From positions 558,001-622,000 of the forward strand of contig NZ_CP108088.1 of the NCBI RefSeq assembly GCF_036192275.1: DNA of 64,000 bases, given 5' to 3'. The position numbers and the translations under genes were made by a program. The DNA comes from Streptomyces sp. NBC_00250 (GTDB taxonomy: Bacteria; Actinomycetota; Actinomycetes; Streptomycetales; Streptomycetaceae). Positions 49,068 to 56,825 of the stretch are shown here, one piece after another. The stretch's first letter is position 1. Every line of letters starts with the position of its first letter. The notes below the pieces were generated by a model. It did no database searches. It was not told the origin of the DNA and saw only the letters and a list, made by a program, of their open reading frames with translations.

Positions 49068-50114
49068 TCAGGCGTCGCGCTTCGGGGCGAGCGCCCGGTC
49101 CGTACGGCGGAAGGCGGCGCGGTAGGCGCTCGGGCGGTGGCCGGTGTGGCGGGCGAAGAGGGCGGCGAAGGTGCCGGGGTCCTGGTAGCCGACGGCCGCG
49201 GCGACGGCGGCGACGGTGCGGTCGGTGGCCTCCAGGAGGTGGCGGGCGCGGCGGATCCGGGAGGCCTGCAGATGGGCCAGCGGGCTGCGTCCGGTCTCCT
49301 CGGCGAAGCGGCGCAGCAGCGTGCGGGTGCTGACCCGGAAGATGTCCGCGAGCGCGGCCAGGTCGTATCGCTCGGCGAGGTTCTGGTCGAGCCGCCTCAT
49401 GACCCGTTGGGAGAACGCTCCGCCGGGCTGCGGCAGGAGTCGCGGGTCGACGTACGGGGTCTGTGAGGTCCGCGCGTCGTCGACGAGCGCCACCCGCGCG
49501 GTGGCCCGGGCCACCCGGGCGCCGCTGTGCCGGCGGATCAGGTCCAGCGCGAAGTCCCACATGGCGCTGAAGGCGGCCGTGGTCGTCACGCCCGCGTCGG
49601 TGACGACCAGGTGCTCGGGCCGGACGTCGGCCTCCGGGCAGCGCCTCGCCAGTGCGTCGGCGTACAGCCAGGACGTGGTGGCCCGGCGCCCGTCGAGCAG
49701 CCCGGCGTCGGCGAGCAGGAACGCGCCGACGCACAGGGAGACGACCGCGGTGCCGGCGGCGGCCTGCGCGCGGATCGCGGCGATCTCGGGGGCCAGCCCG
49801 GCGAGGTGTGCGTCGAGGTCCGTGGCCGGGGCCAGTTCGAAGCCGGGGACGACGAGGACGTCGACCTCGCGCAGCGGACGCACGTCCAGGCTCGCGCCGC
49901 CCGAGGCGGTGACCCGGCGGCGGGGCGAGACGACGGACACCCGGTAGCCGGGCGCGTCGGGTCCTGCCACGTGTGCGGCCATGGTCAACAGGTCGGGGAC
50001 TCCGAAGACTTCGGACGCGAAGCAGCCCGGGTGGGCGAGGACACCGACCCGCAAGGCACCCGCCTCGGCACCCGGGCGTCCGTGTACCTCCGCCCGCCCC
50101 GTCGCCTCCGTCAT
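49068..50114 (-). CDS. GlxA-type AraC-family regulator with DJ-1/PfpI domain
   Basis: A 348-residue regulator. Residues about 20-190 form a DJ-1/PfpI-like domain (VLAHPGCFASEVFGVPDLLTM, VVSLCVGAFLLADAGLLDGRRAT with the nucleophile-elbow cysteine). The C-terminal 100 residues are a double AraC helix-turn-helix (LAALADIFRVSTRTLLRRFAEETG ... VAAVAAAVGYQDPGTFAALFARHTG). The ligand is unknown. Divergent, 149 bp away, is a dienelactone-hydrolase-like gene that it may control. Confidence 0.87.
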   Translation of the reverse strand: MTEATGRAEVHGRPGAEAGALRVGVLAHPGCFASEVFGVPDLLTMAAHVAGPDAPGYRVSVVSPRRRVTASGGASLDVRPLREVDVLVVPGFELAPATDLDAHLAGLAPEIAAIRAQAAAGTAVVSLCVGAFLLADAGLLDGRRATTSWLYADALARRCPEADVRPEHLVVTDAGVTTTAAFSAMWDFALDLIRRHSGARVARATARVALVDDARTSQTPYVDPRLLPQPGGAFSQRVMRRLDQNLAERYDLAALADIFRVSTRTLLRRFAEETGRSPLAHLQASRIRRARHLLEATDRTVAAVAAAVGYQDPGTFAALFARHTGHRPSAYRAAFRRTDRALAPKRDA

Positions 50115-50263
50115 CGCCCCCGTACCTCCGTCGTCCTCGTGCCTCCGTCGCCGTCCCGTACCGCTCCTCGCCGCGTGGCGCGCCTCGTCGCGTGGCGAGA
50201 TTACCTTCGAGCTTGGCGATCCGGCCCCTCAACGCACCGCCGGGCACGGGCCACGCTGTCCTC

Positions 50264-51073
50264 ATGACCGATGATCCGATCACCGATTTCACCCGCCGGA
50301 GCGTGGCCGTGGAGGGGGTGACGAAGACCGTGTACGTGGCCGGGGCCGGACCCGCCGTCGTGGTGCTGCCCGAGATGCCGGGCATCAGTCCCGACGTCCT
50401 GCGGCTCGCCCGTTGGGTGCGGGACGCGGGCTTCACCGTCCATGTGCCCTCCCTGTTCGGGACGGACGGCGCCTTCCCCACGGTCGCGGGCGGCCGGGAA
50501 GTCGTCCGCCGCGCCTGCGTCAGCGCGGAGTTCCGCGCCTTCGCCGGCGGCGGCACCAGCCCGGTGACGGTGTGGCTGCGGGGTCTCGCGCGCCAGGCCC
50601 ACGAGGCTTGCGGCGGGCCCGGGGTGGGCGCGATCGGCCTGTGCTTCACCGGCAATTTCGCCCTCGCCATGGCCCTGGAACCGGCGGTGATCGCCCCCGT
50701 GGTCAACCACCCGTCACTCCCCCTCGACGACCCCGGCGGACTCGAACTCGACGCGGCGGACGCGCGTGCGGTGCGTGACCGGATCGCCCGCGACGGACTC
50801 ACCGTCCTCGCCTACCGCTTCGAGGGCGACCGCTGGTGCACGGGGCAGCGGTTCGCCGCCTACCGCGCGCTCCTCGGCGACGCCTTCGACGGGCGCGTCC
50901 TCCCGGACGACGCCGCGAACCCGGCCCCACCGCCCTTCTTCGCCGACCTGGTCGGCACCCCGCACAGCGTCGTCACCGCCCATCTCGTCGACGAGGCGGG
51001 CCACCCCACCGTCCGGGCCCGCGACGAGATCCTCGCCTTCCTCACCGACCGCCTGCACCCGCCCGGAGAGTGA
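50264..51073 (+). CDS. Dienelactone-hydrolase-family protein
   Basis: A 269-residue alpha/beta hydrolase of the dienelactone hydrolase type, in which the nucleophile is cysteine: AIGLCFTGNFALAM carries that Cys. Other family points are VVLPEMPGISPDVLR near the N-terminus, and an acid and His toward the C-terminus (DEAGHPTV). The ATG at 50264 fits the start of conserved sequence; the frame upstream is open only as overlap with the regulator's leader. It is divergent from the GlxA-type regulator gene. A small lactone or ester substrate is likely. Confidence 0.84.
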   Translation: MTDDPITDFTRRSVAVEGVTKTVYVAGAGPAVVVLPEMPGISPDVLRLARWVRDAGFTVHVPSLFGTDGAFPTVAGGREVVRRACVSAEFRAFAGGGTSPVTVWLRGLARQAHEACGGPGVGAIGLCFTGNFALAMALEPAVIAPVVNHPSLPLDDPGGLELDAADARAVRDRIARDGLTVLAYRFEGDRWCTGQRFAAYRALLGDAFDGRVLPDDAANPAPPPFFADLVGTPHSVVTAHLVDEAGHPTVRARDEILAFLTDRLHPPGE

Positions 51074-51109
51074 CACGTCGTCCACCTGCCCTTCTGCCAC
51101 CATGGGCCG

Positions 51110-51754
51110 GTGAACGACACAGAGGCGGAGAAGGACCCCGGACGTGCGGACACCGGCGGGCGGGGGCGACGCCGGCGGGACCCGGAGTGGACGTACGCGG
51201 CGCTGCTCGACGCGCTGCTCGGGCTGGTCTCGGAGGAGGGCAGGGAGCCCACCCGGAAGGCGATCGCGGAGCGGGCGGGAGTCTCCGAGCGGACGGTGTT
51301 CGTGCACTTCGCCGACCGCGAGGCACTGTTCGTGGCGGCCGCCCGGCGGCAGGCCGAGCGGTGGCGCGCCCATGCGGAACCGGTGCCGCCCGCGTGGCGG
51401 ACGGCACGCAAGGTGGAGGCGCTGCTCGCACAGCGCGGCCGGATGTACGAGGTGATGACGCCGATCCGGAAGATCGGGCTCGGTCTGGAACCGGATTCGC
51501 CGGGCCTGCGCGGGGTGATGGCCGAGGGGGACGCCTGGTTCCGGGCGGACCTCGCCGAGGTGTTCGCGCCGGAGCTGGGCAGGGTGCCCGACGCGGAAGA
51601 GGCCGGCGGACTGCTGGACGCTCTGGAGGCCGCCTCGTCGTGGGCGGTCTGGGACCACCTGCGCTCCCGCCGGGGGCTGGACGGGACGGCGGCGCGTGCG
51701 GCGATCGACCGCACGCTCCGGGCGCTCCTGGGGGTCGGGCCGCACACCTCTTGA
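51110..51754 (+). CDS. TetR-family transcriptional regulator
   Basis: A 214-residue TetR protein. After a charged leader (about 1-24) comes the DNA-binding helix-turn-helix PTRKAIAERAGVSERTVFVHFADREALF; the remaining helices form the ligand pocket. The GTG start is 36 bp after the hydrolase stop. Directly downstream is the promoter of an alkyl-sulfatase gene with a perfect 21-bp palindrome, so the most likely target is that gene, and TetR may respond to a long-chain sulfate ester or alcohol. Confidence 0.9.
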   Translation: MNDTEAEKDPGRADTGGRGRRRRDPEWTYAALLDALLGLVSEEGREPTRKAIAERAGVSERTVFVHFADREALFVAAARRQAERWRAHAEPVPPAWRTARKVEALLAQRGRMYEVMTPIRKIGLGLEPDSPGLRGVMAEGDAWFRADLAEVFAPELGRVPDAEEAGGLLDALEAASSWAVWDHLRSRRGLDGTAARAAIDRTLRALLGVGPHTS

Positions 51755-51780
51755 CTCGTATTGCAGTCAGACTGCAATAG
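51751..51780 (+). promoter_or_regulatory. Alkyl-sulfatase promoter with 21-bp palindromic operator
   Basis: A -35 TTGACT (51751-51756) overlaps the end of the tetR gene. Arms TATTGCAGT (51759-51767) and ACTGCAATA (51771-51779) around CAG form a perfect inverted repeat filling the whole promoter spacer. A -10 such as CAATAG (51775-51780, 18-bp spacer) lies inside its right arm. Binding here would directly block RNA polymerase. Confidence 0.7.
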
Positions 51781-51814
51781 TGGGCGTCCTCACCGAGAAG
51801 GGCGTGACACTGCC

Positions 51815-53791
51815 ATGACTTCGATGAACCGGCGCGGCTTCGTCGCGGCGGCCGCCGCGATGGGCGCCGCGGCCGCCTCCGTCTCCCTCAACCCGCAGAC
51901 CGCCCAGGCGCTCGCCGGGCACCTGCCCCAGAAGGTGCGGACCCCGACGCGGACCGACGGGCTCCCGTACGACGACGAGACCGACTTCGCCGACGCGGAA
52001 CGCGGCTTCATCGCCGCGTTCACCGGCGGACCGATCACCACAGCCGCCGGGAAGACCGTCTGGGACCCCGACGCCTACCGATTCCTCGCCGAGTCGGCGA
52101 GCGGCCGAGGCGACCGGGACGAGCGTGAGGTCCCCGACACCGTCGACCCCAGCCTGTGGCGGCAGGCGCGGCTCCTGTCGCGCCAGGGCCTGTACCGGGT
52201 CACCGACCGGATCTACCAGGTCAGGGGCCTGGACCTGTCCAATATGACGATCGTCGAGGGCGACACCGGCATCATCGTCATCGACCCGCTCATCTCCGCC
52301 GAGACCGCCGCCGCGGCCCTCCGGCTGTACCGCACACACCGCGGCGACCGTGCCGTCCGGGCGATGATCTACACCCATCCGCACGTCGACCACTTCGGCG
52401 GCTGCCGGGGAGTGCTGCCGGACGGCGGCGGGGACGTACCCGTCCTCGCTCCGAAGGGCTTCATGGAGCACGCGGTCAGCGAGAACGTGTACGTCGGCAC
52501 CGCGATGGCCCGCCGCGCCGCCTATATGTACGGCTCCACGCTCCCCAAGAACGCGAGCGCACAGGTCGGCTGCGGGCTCGGACTGACGGTCTCGCTCGGC
52601 ACCGTCGGGCTCATCGCCCCCACCCAGCACATCGGCACCACGGGAGAGGAGGTCGTCCTCGACGGGGTGCGGATCCGGTTCCAGATGACCCCGGGCACCG
52701 AGTGCCAGGAGGAGATGAACTTCCTCTTCCCCGACCTGCGCGCGGTGTGCATGGCGGAGAACGCCACCCACACCATGCACAACATCCTCACCCTGCGCGG
52801 CGCCCAGGTGCGCGACGCCCACGCCTGGGCCGGCTACCTCACCGAATCGATCGGCCTCTACGACGGCACCGCCGACGTCGCCTTCGCCTCGCACCACTGG
52901 CCCACCTGGGGCAACGACGCCATCGTCGACCTCCTCACCCACCAGCGGGACCTGTACGGCTACCTGCACGACCAGACCGTCCGGCTGATCAACCGGGGCC
53001 TGACCGGCATCGAGATCGCGGAGTCCTTCCGGCTCCCGCCCCAGTTGGAGGGCGTCTGGGCCAATCGCGGCTACTACGGCTCGCTCAGCCACAACGTCAA
53101 GGCGGTCTACCAGCGGTACATGGGCTGGTTCGACGGCAACCCGGCCCATCTCTGGGAACACCCGCCCGCCGAGGAGGCCCGCCTCTGGGTGGAGTCCCTC
53201 GGCGGCCAGGCCGCGGTCCGCGCCCGCGCCCGGCACTACGCCGACCGGGGCGAGCTGCGCTTCGCCGTCACCCTGCTCAACCACGCCGTCTTCAACGACC
53301 CCCGGGACAGCCGCGCCAGGCATCAACTCGCCGCGCTCTACACCCGCCTGGGACAGGCCGTCGAGAACGCCGTCTGGCGGAACTTCTACCTCACCGGCGC
53401 CCAGGAACTCCTCCACGGCATCACACCCCACGCCACCGCCGCGCTCGGCCCCGACATGTACCTGGCCCTGACCGTCGGCCAGATCATCGACAGCCTCGCC
53501 GTCCGCGTCGACGGCCCGAAGGCCTGGTCGCTACGGATCACCATGGACTGGCACATCGGCGCCGACCACTGGCACCTGCGCCTCGCCAACGGCCTGCTCA
53601 CCTGGACCAAGGACACCCGCCCCGCCGCCGACGCGGGCCTGACCATGACGATGACCAAGCCCCAGCTCCTCACCCTGCTGGCCGGAAAGGGCACCGCCGG
53701 CATCACCATGACCGGCGACCGCGCGCTCCTGCCCCGGCTGCTCGCGGTCCTCGAAACCCCCGAGCCGGAGTTCCCGATCGTGACTCCGTGA
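51815..53791 (+). CDS. Tat-exported alkyl sulfatase (SdsA1-type metallo-beta-lactamase fold)
   Basis: A 658-residue class III sulfatase, the same size as SdsA1. A twin-arginine signal MNRRGFVAAAAAMGAAAAS begins the protein. The metallo-beta-lactamase zinc motif is THPHVDHFGG (H188, H190, D192, H193), followed by a GTECQEEMNFLFP and NATHTMHNI metal-site region, a helical dimerisation part and a C-terminal SCP2-like lipid-binding domain (about 530-658). It should hydrolyse long-chain alkyl sulfates such as dodecyl sulfate to alcohols. The ATG at 51815 fits the signal; the in-frame extension upstream encodes the operator. Confidence 0.9.
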   Translation: MTSMNRRGFVAAAAAMGAAAASVSLNPQTAQALAGHLPQKVRTPTRTDGLPYDDETDFADAERGFIAAFTGGPITTAAGKTVWDPDAYRFLAESASGRGDRDEREVPDTVDPSLWRQARLLSRQGLYRVTDRIYQVRGLDLSNMTIVEGDTGIIVIDPLISAETAAAALRLYRTHRGDRAVRAMIYTHPHVDHFGGCRGVLPDGGGDVPVLAPKGFMEHAVSENVYVGTAMARRAAYMYGSTLPKNASAQVGCGLGLTVSLGTVGLIAPTQHIGTTGEEVVLDGVRIRFQMTPGTECQEEMNFLFPDLRAVCMAENATHTMHNILTLRGAQVRDAHAWAGYLTESIGLYDGTADVAFASHHWPTWGNDAIVDLLTHQRDLYGYLHDQTVRLINRGLTGIEIAESFRLPPQLEGVWANRGYYGSLSHNVKAVYQRYMGWFDGNPAHLWEHPPAEEARLWVESLGGQAAVRARARHYADRGELRFAVTLLNHAVFNDPRDSRARHQLAALYTRLGQAVENAVWRNFYLTGAQELLHGITPHATAALGPDMYLALTVGQIIDSLAVRVDGPKAWSLRITMDWHIGADHWHLRLANGLLTWTKDTRPAADAGLTMTMTKPQLLTLLAGKGTAGITMTGDRALLPRLLAVLETPEPEFPIVTP

Positions 53792-53981
53792 GACCGGTGC
53801 GGCCGGTGCCCGCCCTCGGGCCGCGCACGCTTCAGGTCAGCGCGCCGCGGTCGAACCGGGGGCGGCTCGACCTGCTGGCGCGACCGACGCCGGCGTCGTG
53901 GCCCTCAGACCCCGGCGGGCGACCCCGCCCGCGGCCTGATCACGGCGGGAAGGGCGCGGATGCGTTGAGTGCGGGGCGTGG

Positions 53982-55157
53982 TCATCCCAGCGGGGGCCAG
54001 GTGAGGACCGCTTCGTTCTGGCTGGTGAACTTGGACATGGGCGCGAACCGGAAGTAGAGGTCGCGCATCCGCGAGGAGAACGGGCCGTCCAGCTGCTCGT
54101 TCTCGCTGAGCGCACGGGCCGCGGCGACCAGTGCCTCGGTCCGCGGGCGACGCTCGTCCTCGTAACCGCGCAGGGCCGCAGGCAGGTCCGTCGCGTCCTT
54201 GAGGTGCTCGGCGAGGACGACGGCGTCCTCGATGGCGAGCGCCGCGCCCTGGCCGAGGCTCACCAGCATCGGGTGCGCAGCGTCCCCGAGCAGGGTCGTG
54301 CGTCCCGTGCCCCATCGCTGCAGGAACGGTCGGTCCTGGGCGGTGATGGTGACGATCGTCTCCTCGGGGGTGACCCTGATCGCCTCCTGTACCTCGTCGG
54401 CCCAGCCGGCGAAGACGCCGGCGATCTTCTCCTTGCCGAGGCGCGGGGTCCCGGAAACCCAGTCGGGGACGTTCTTCGTCCCCCACCAGTACGCGCGGCC
54501 GTGGCCGATGTCGGCGAGGCCGAAACGCTGGCCGCGCCCCCAGTAGTGCGCGGCGTACCCCTTGGTCAGCCGCGGATGGCTGAAGGGTACGGTCGCCAGC
54601 CAGCACACGTAGTTGCCGGACCGCGGCTCCTCGGCGCCCGCCACCTGCCGCCGGATCGCGGAGTTGAAGCCGTCCGCGCCGATCAGGACGTCGCCGGAGG
54701 CCTTCCGCCCGTCCTCGAAGGTGACCTCGACCCCGTCGTCGCCGGTGACGAACCCCGTGGCCGCGGCGTTCACTTCGATGACCTGGTCGTCCCCGAGCGC
54801 GTCGAGGAGCGTCTGCTGGAGGTCGGCGCGGTGGACGGCGTGGTTCGACGCGCCCAGCCGGTCCGCGAGTTCGCGGAACGGAAGGGCCCTGATCAGCCGG
54901 CCGCGCTTGGTGAGGAACTTCAGTTCGTCGAAGACCTCACCGCGCTTGTCCAGGCCCGGGGCGATGTCGATGCCCTGGGTGCGCAGCGCCAGGACGGCGT
55001 TGGACATCAGGGAGACCGCCGTGGTCCCCGGTCGCAGCTCGGGAGCCCGTTCGAAGATCTGGACCTCGACACCGGCTCGGCGCAGCGTGGCCGCGGCCGC
55101 CAGTCCGCCGATCCCGGCCCCGATGACGAGGGCCTTGCGTGTGGAGTGCTGCGTCAT
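53982..55157 (-). CDS. FAD-dependent monooxygenase (group A, UbiH/zeaxanthin-epoxidase-like)
   Basis: A 391-residue flavoprotein. It has the FAD motif VIGAGIGGLAAAATLRRAG with the ribose-binding Glu in IFERAPELRPG, the DG motif VLIGADGFNSAIRRQ, and GDAAHPMLVSLGQGAALAIEDA for flavin binding. Group A monooxygenases hydroxylate, epoxidise or do Baeyer-Villiger reactions on small molecules. The ATG has AGGAG 6 nt upstream and overlaps the stop of a thioesterase-tail relic (ATGA). Located in an NRPS cluster with a Ser-type first module and possible Pro-type second module, it recalls the monooxygenases of pyrrolizidine pathways (PxaB/LgnB); that link is inference. Confidence 0.88.
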   Translation of the reverse strand: MTQHSTRKALVIGAGIGGLAAAATLRRAGVEVQIFERAPELRPGTTAVSLMSNAVLALRTQGIDIAPGLDKRGEVFDELKFLTKRGRLIRALPFRELADRLGASNHAVHRADLQQTLLDALGDDQVIEVNAAATGFVTGDDGVEVTFEDGRKASGDVLIGADGFNSAIRRQVAGAEEPRSGNYVCWLATVPFSHPRLTKGYAAHYWGRGQRFGLADIGHGRAYWWGTKNVPDWVSGTPRLGKEKIAGVFAGWADEVQEAIRVTPEETIVTITAQDRPFLQRWGTGRTTLLGDAAHPMLVSLGQGAALAIEDAVVLAEHLKDATDLPAALRGYEDERRPRTEALVAAARALSENEQLDGPFSSRMRDLYFRFAPMSKFTSQNEAVLTWPPLG

Positions 55158-55297
55158 TTCCCGCTCCTATCGGCCGGCCGCCGATCGAGGCGGCCGGCCA
55201 TCGCTTCTGCGACCTTCTGGGCGACGACGTTCACGTGCGATTTCTCCGGGAGGACCACGTGGTCACCGGGAACGTGCCGAGGACCAGGTGCGTGGAC
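55154..55297 (-). pseudogene. C-terminal thioesterase relic (47 codons) ahead of the monooxygenase
   Basis: Directly after the O-methyltransferase stop, in the same frame, the minus strand encodes 47 codons containing HVPGDHVVLPEKSHVNVVA and ending in a TGA that overlaps the monooxygenase ATG. The segment matches the end of NRPS/PKS thioesterases, including the catalytic-His PGDH motif; against the NRPS thioesterase in this window I count 16 identities in 24 aligned residues. No start codon precedes it. A hairpin (GGCCGGCCGCC/GGCGGCCGGCC, 55172-55199) falls within it. It appears to be the tail of a lost NRPS or thioesterase gene. Confidence 0.72.
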
Positions 55298-56353
55298 TCA
55301 GCCGTCCAGGGGCTTGCGGGCGCGGAGGATGACGTCGAACCGCCCGGGGTACTGGCGATCCATCGGCTCGAAGCCCACTTCGGTGTACCACCGCTCGAAT
55401 TCCTGCGGCGTGTAGGTGCGGCCCTCGGGCGACGCGACCGTGTGGAGGTACGCCGACATGAACGCGGCGTGGGCGGGACCGGTCTCGTCGTCCTCCTGGG
55501 CGACGGCGACGATCACCATGTGACCGCCCGGCTCCAACGCCCGGTAGGTCTTCGCGAAGAGCTCGCGGACCTGCTCCGGGGACCAGATTTCGAGGAACCG
55601 GGAGTACACGACGCAGTCGTGGGACGACGTGGGGAACTCGTCCTGCAGGATGTCGGTTCCGATCGCGCGGACCCGCTCGGACAGGCCGGCCTCGGCGATC
55701 CGGTCGTTCGCCATCTTCGCCACGTTCGGCAGTTCGAGGATGGTCGCCTGGAGCTGCGGCCAGCGCTGGGCGAAGCTGATGGCGTTGGTTCCGGTGCCTC
55801 CGCCGACGTCCAGTACGCGCTGGTACGACGAGAAGTCCACGGTGTCGACGAAGTCCTCGACCACCGAGCGGCTCTGGTGCTCCATCATGGCGGTGAACAC
55901 CTTCTCGAGGTTCTCGTCCTCGCCGAGGAGCTCGTAGAGCGTGGTCGCCGACGATCCGGCGAGCAGCTCGCGGTGCAGCCCCAGGTTCTCGTTCTTCACC
56001 AGCGATTCGTACAGCCAGCCCACCGGCCGGTACAGCATCTCCTGCGTGTAGCGGATGATGACGGGCATGAAGGCGTCAGGATCGCCCGCCAGGAGATCGG
56101 TGGCGGCGGTGTTGTGATATCCCTCGCCGTCCTTGCGCACGAGGTCGAACGCGGAACACCCCAGCAGCAGCACGTGTCCCGCGCGTTCTTCGAGCCCCAG
56201 TTCGGCGGTGATCTCTTCGAGGGTGCTGCCCGGCCGCTCCTTGAGGAAGGTGAACAATTCCAGGCGTTGCGCGGCATGCAGGAACGGGAACCGGAAACTG
56301 CCGTACACCATATTCCACAGGTCGTCCAGGGCGGTCGCCGACGGTTCGGTCAT
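55298..56353 (-). CDS. SAM-dependent O-methyltransferase (COMT-like, Methyltransf_2)
   Basis: A 351-residue methyltransferase with an N-terminal winged-helix dimerisation domain (about 1-100, with the GLEERAGHVLLLGCSAFDLV region) and a C-terminal SAM domain with the motif VLDVGGGTGTNAISFAQRWP. Typical substrates are phenols, enols or hydroxy acids of specialised metabolites. The ATG has AAGGGGA 5 nt upstream. It is divergent from the NRPS across 472 bp and probably decorates its product. Directly downstream, in frame after the stop, lies a thioesterase relic. Confidence 0.88.
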   Translation of the reverse strand: MTEPSATALDDLWNMVYGSFRFPFLHAAQRLELFTFLKERPGSTLEEITAELGLEERAGHVLLLGCSAFDLVRKDGEGYHNTAATDLLAGDPDAFMPVIIRYTQEMLYRPVGWLYESLVKNENLGLHRELLAGSSATTLYELLGEDENLEKVFTAMMEHQSRSVVEDFVDTVDFSSYQRVLDVGGGTGTNAISFAQRWPQLQATILELPNVAKMANDRIAEAGLSERVRAIGTDILQDEFPTSSHDCVVYSRFLEIWSPEQVRELFAKTYRALEPGGHMVIVAVAQEDDETGPAHAAFMSAYLHTVASPEGRTYTPQEFERWYTEVGFEPMDRQYPGRFDVILRARKPLDG

Positions 56354-56825
56354 GATGATCCCCTTCACGGAATCGCGGGCCTCCGGCGTATGCCTTCGGC
56401 CGAGTCGTGGTGAAGTCCGGCATCGTCCGGTTCTGCCGATCGATGGCCCATGGGGCGCAGGCAGCGGAAGCCGGCGCCGCGGATCGCCATCCGCGGCCGG
56501 CTTCCACGACGAATACCGCCGCCCGACAGGCCTGAGCGGGCTTCGGTGCAACAGAGGCAACAACAAACTCCGGTGGTCACACAAGGCCCCTCATGCGGCG
56601 ATGATCACTGTGGGTGGCGTGAATCGTGCGGTGCACTCTTCCGCATCCCTTCACTTGAGGCCGCCGGAGCCCCGAAGACGCTCGAAATACTTTTGTTTAC
56701 AAGGCCGAAAACCACCCAGTCAACCAAGTACTGCGACTACCAGGATCCCTGCGTTCTGGATGCGTTCCGCTCGTCCGTGCAAGATCGGCCGCGGATCAGC
56801 AGACTTGTGCGAGGGGACCAAGCTT
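56354..56825. other. 472-bp divergent control region between O-methyltransferase and NRPS
   Basis: No convincing gene is present. It holds a very strong hairpin (56466-56505) and a locally AT-rich stretch (about 56690-56745, including CTTTTGTTTACAAGG) that likely contains the NRPS promoter; I could not fix -35/-10 elements with confidence. Confidence 0.5.
56466..56505. promoter_or_regulatory. Long hairpin in the divergent region
   Basis: Left arm GGAAGCCGG-CG-CCGCGGAT pairs with ATCCGCGGCCGGCTTCC around a CGCC tetraloop: 17 paired bases with one 2-nt bulge (CG). It could be an attenuator in one transcript or a cruciform/protein site. Confidence 0.55.

Noticed and set aside
53797..53828. Hairpin after the alkyl-sulfatase gene as a terminator
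   Set aside because: GTGCG/CGCAC and GCC/GGC pair only with a 2-nt bulge and a 14-nt loop, too weak to call alone.
55154..56353. Read-through fusion of the O-methyltransferase with the thioesterase tail
   Set aside because: The frames match, but the methyltransferase ends at a normal family length with a TGA, and no recoding signal is visible. A relic is simpler.
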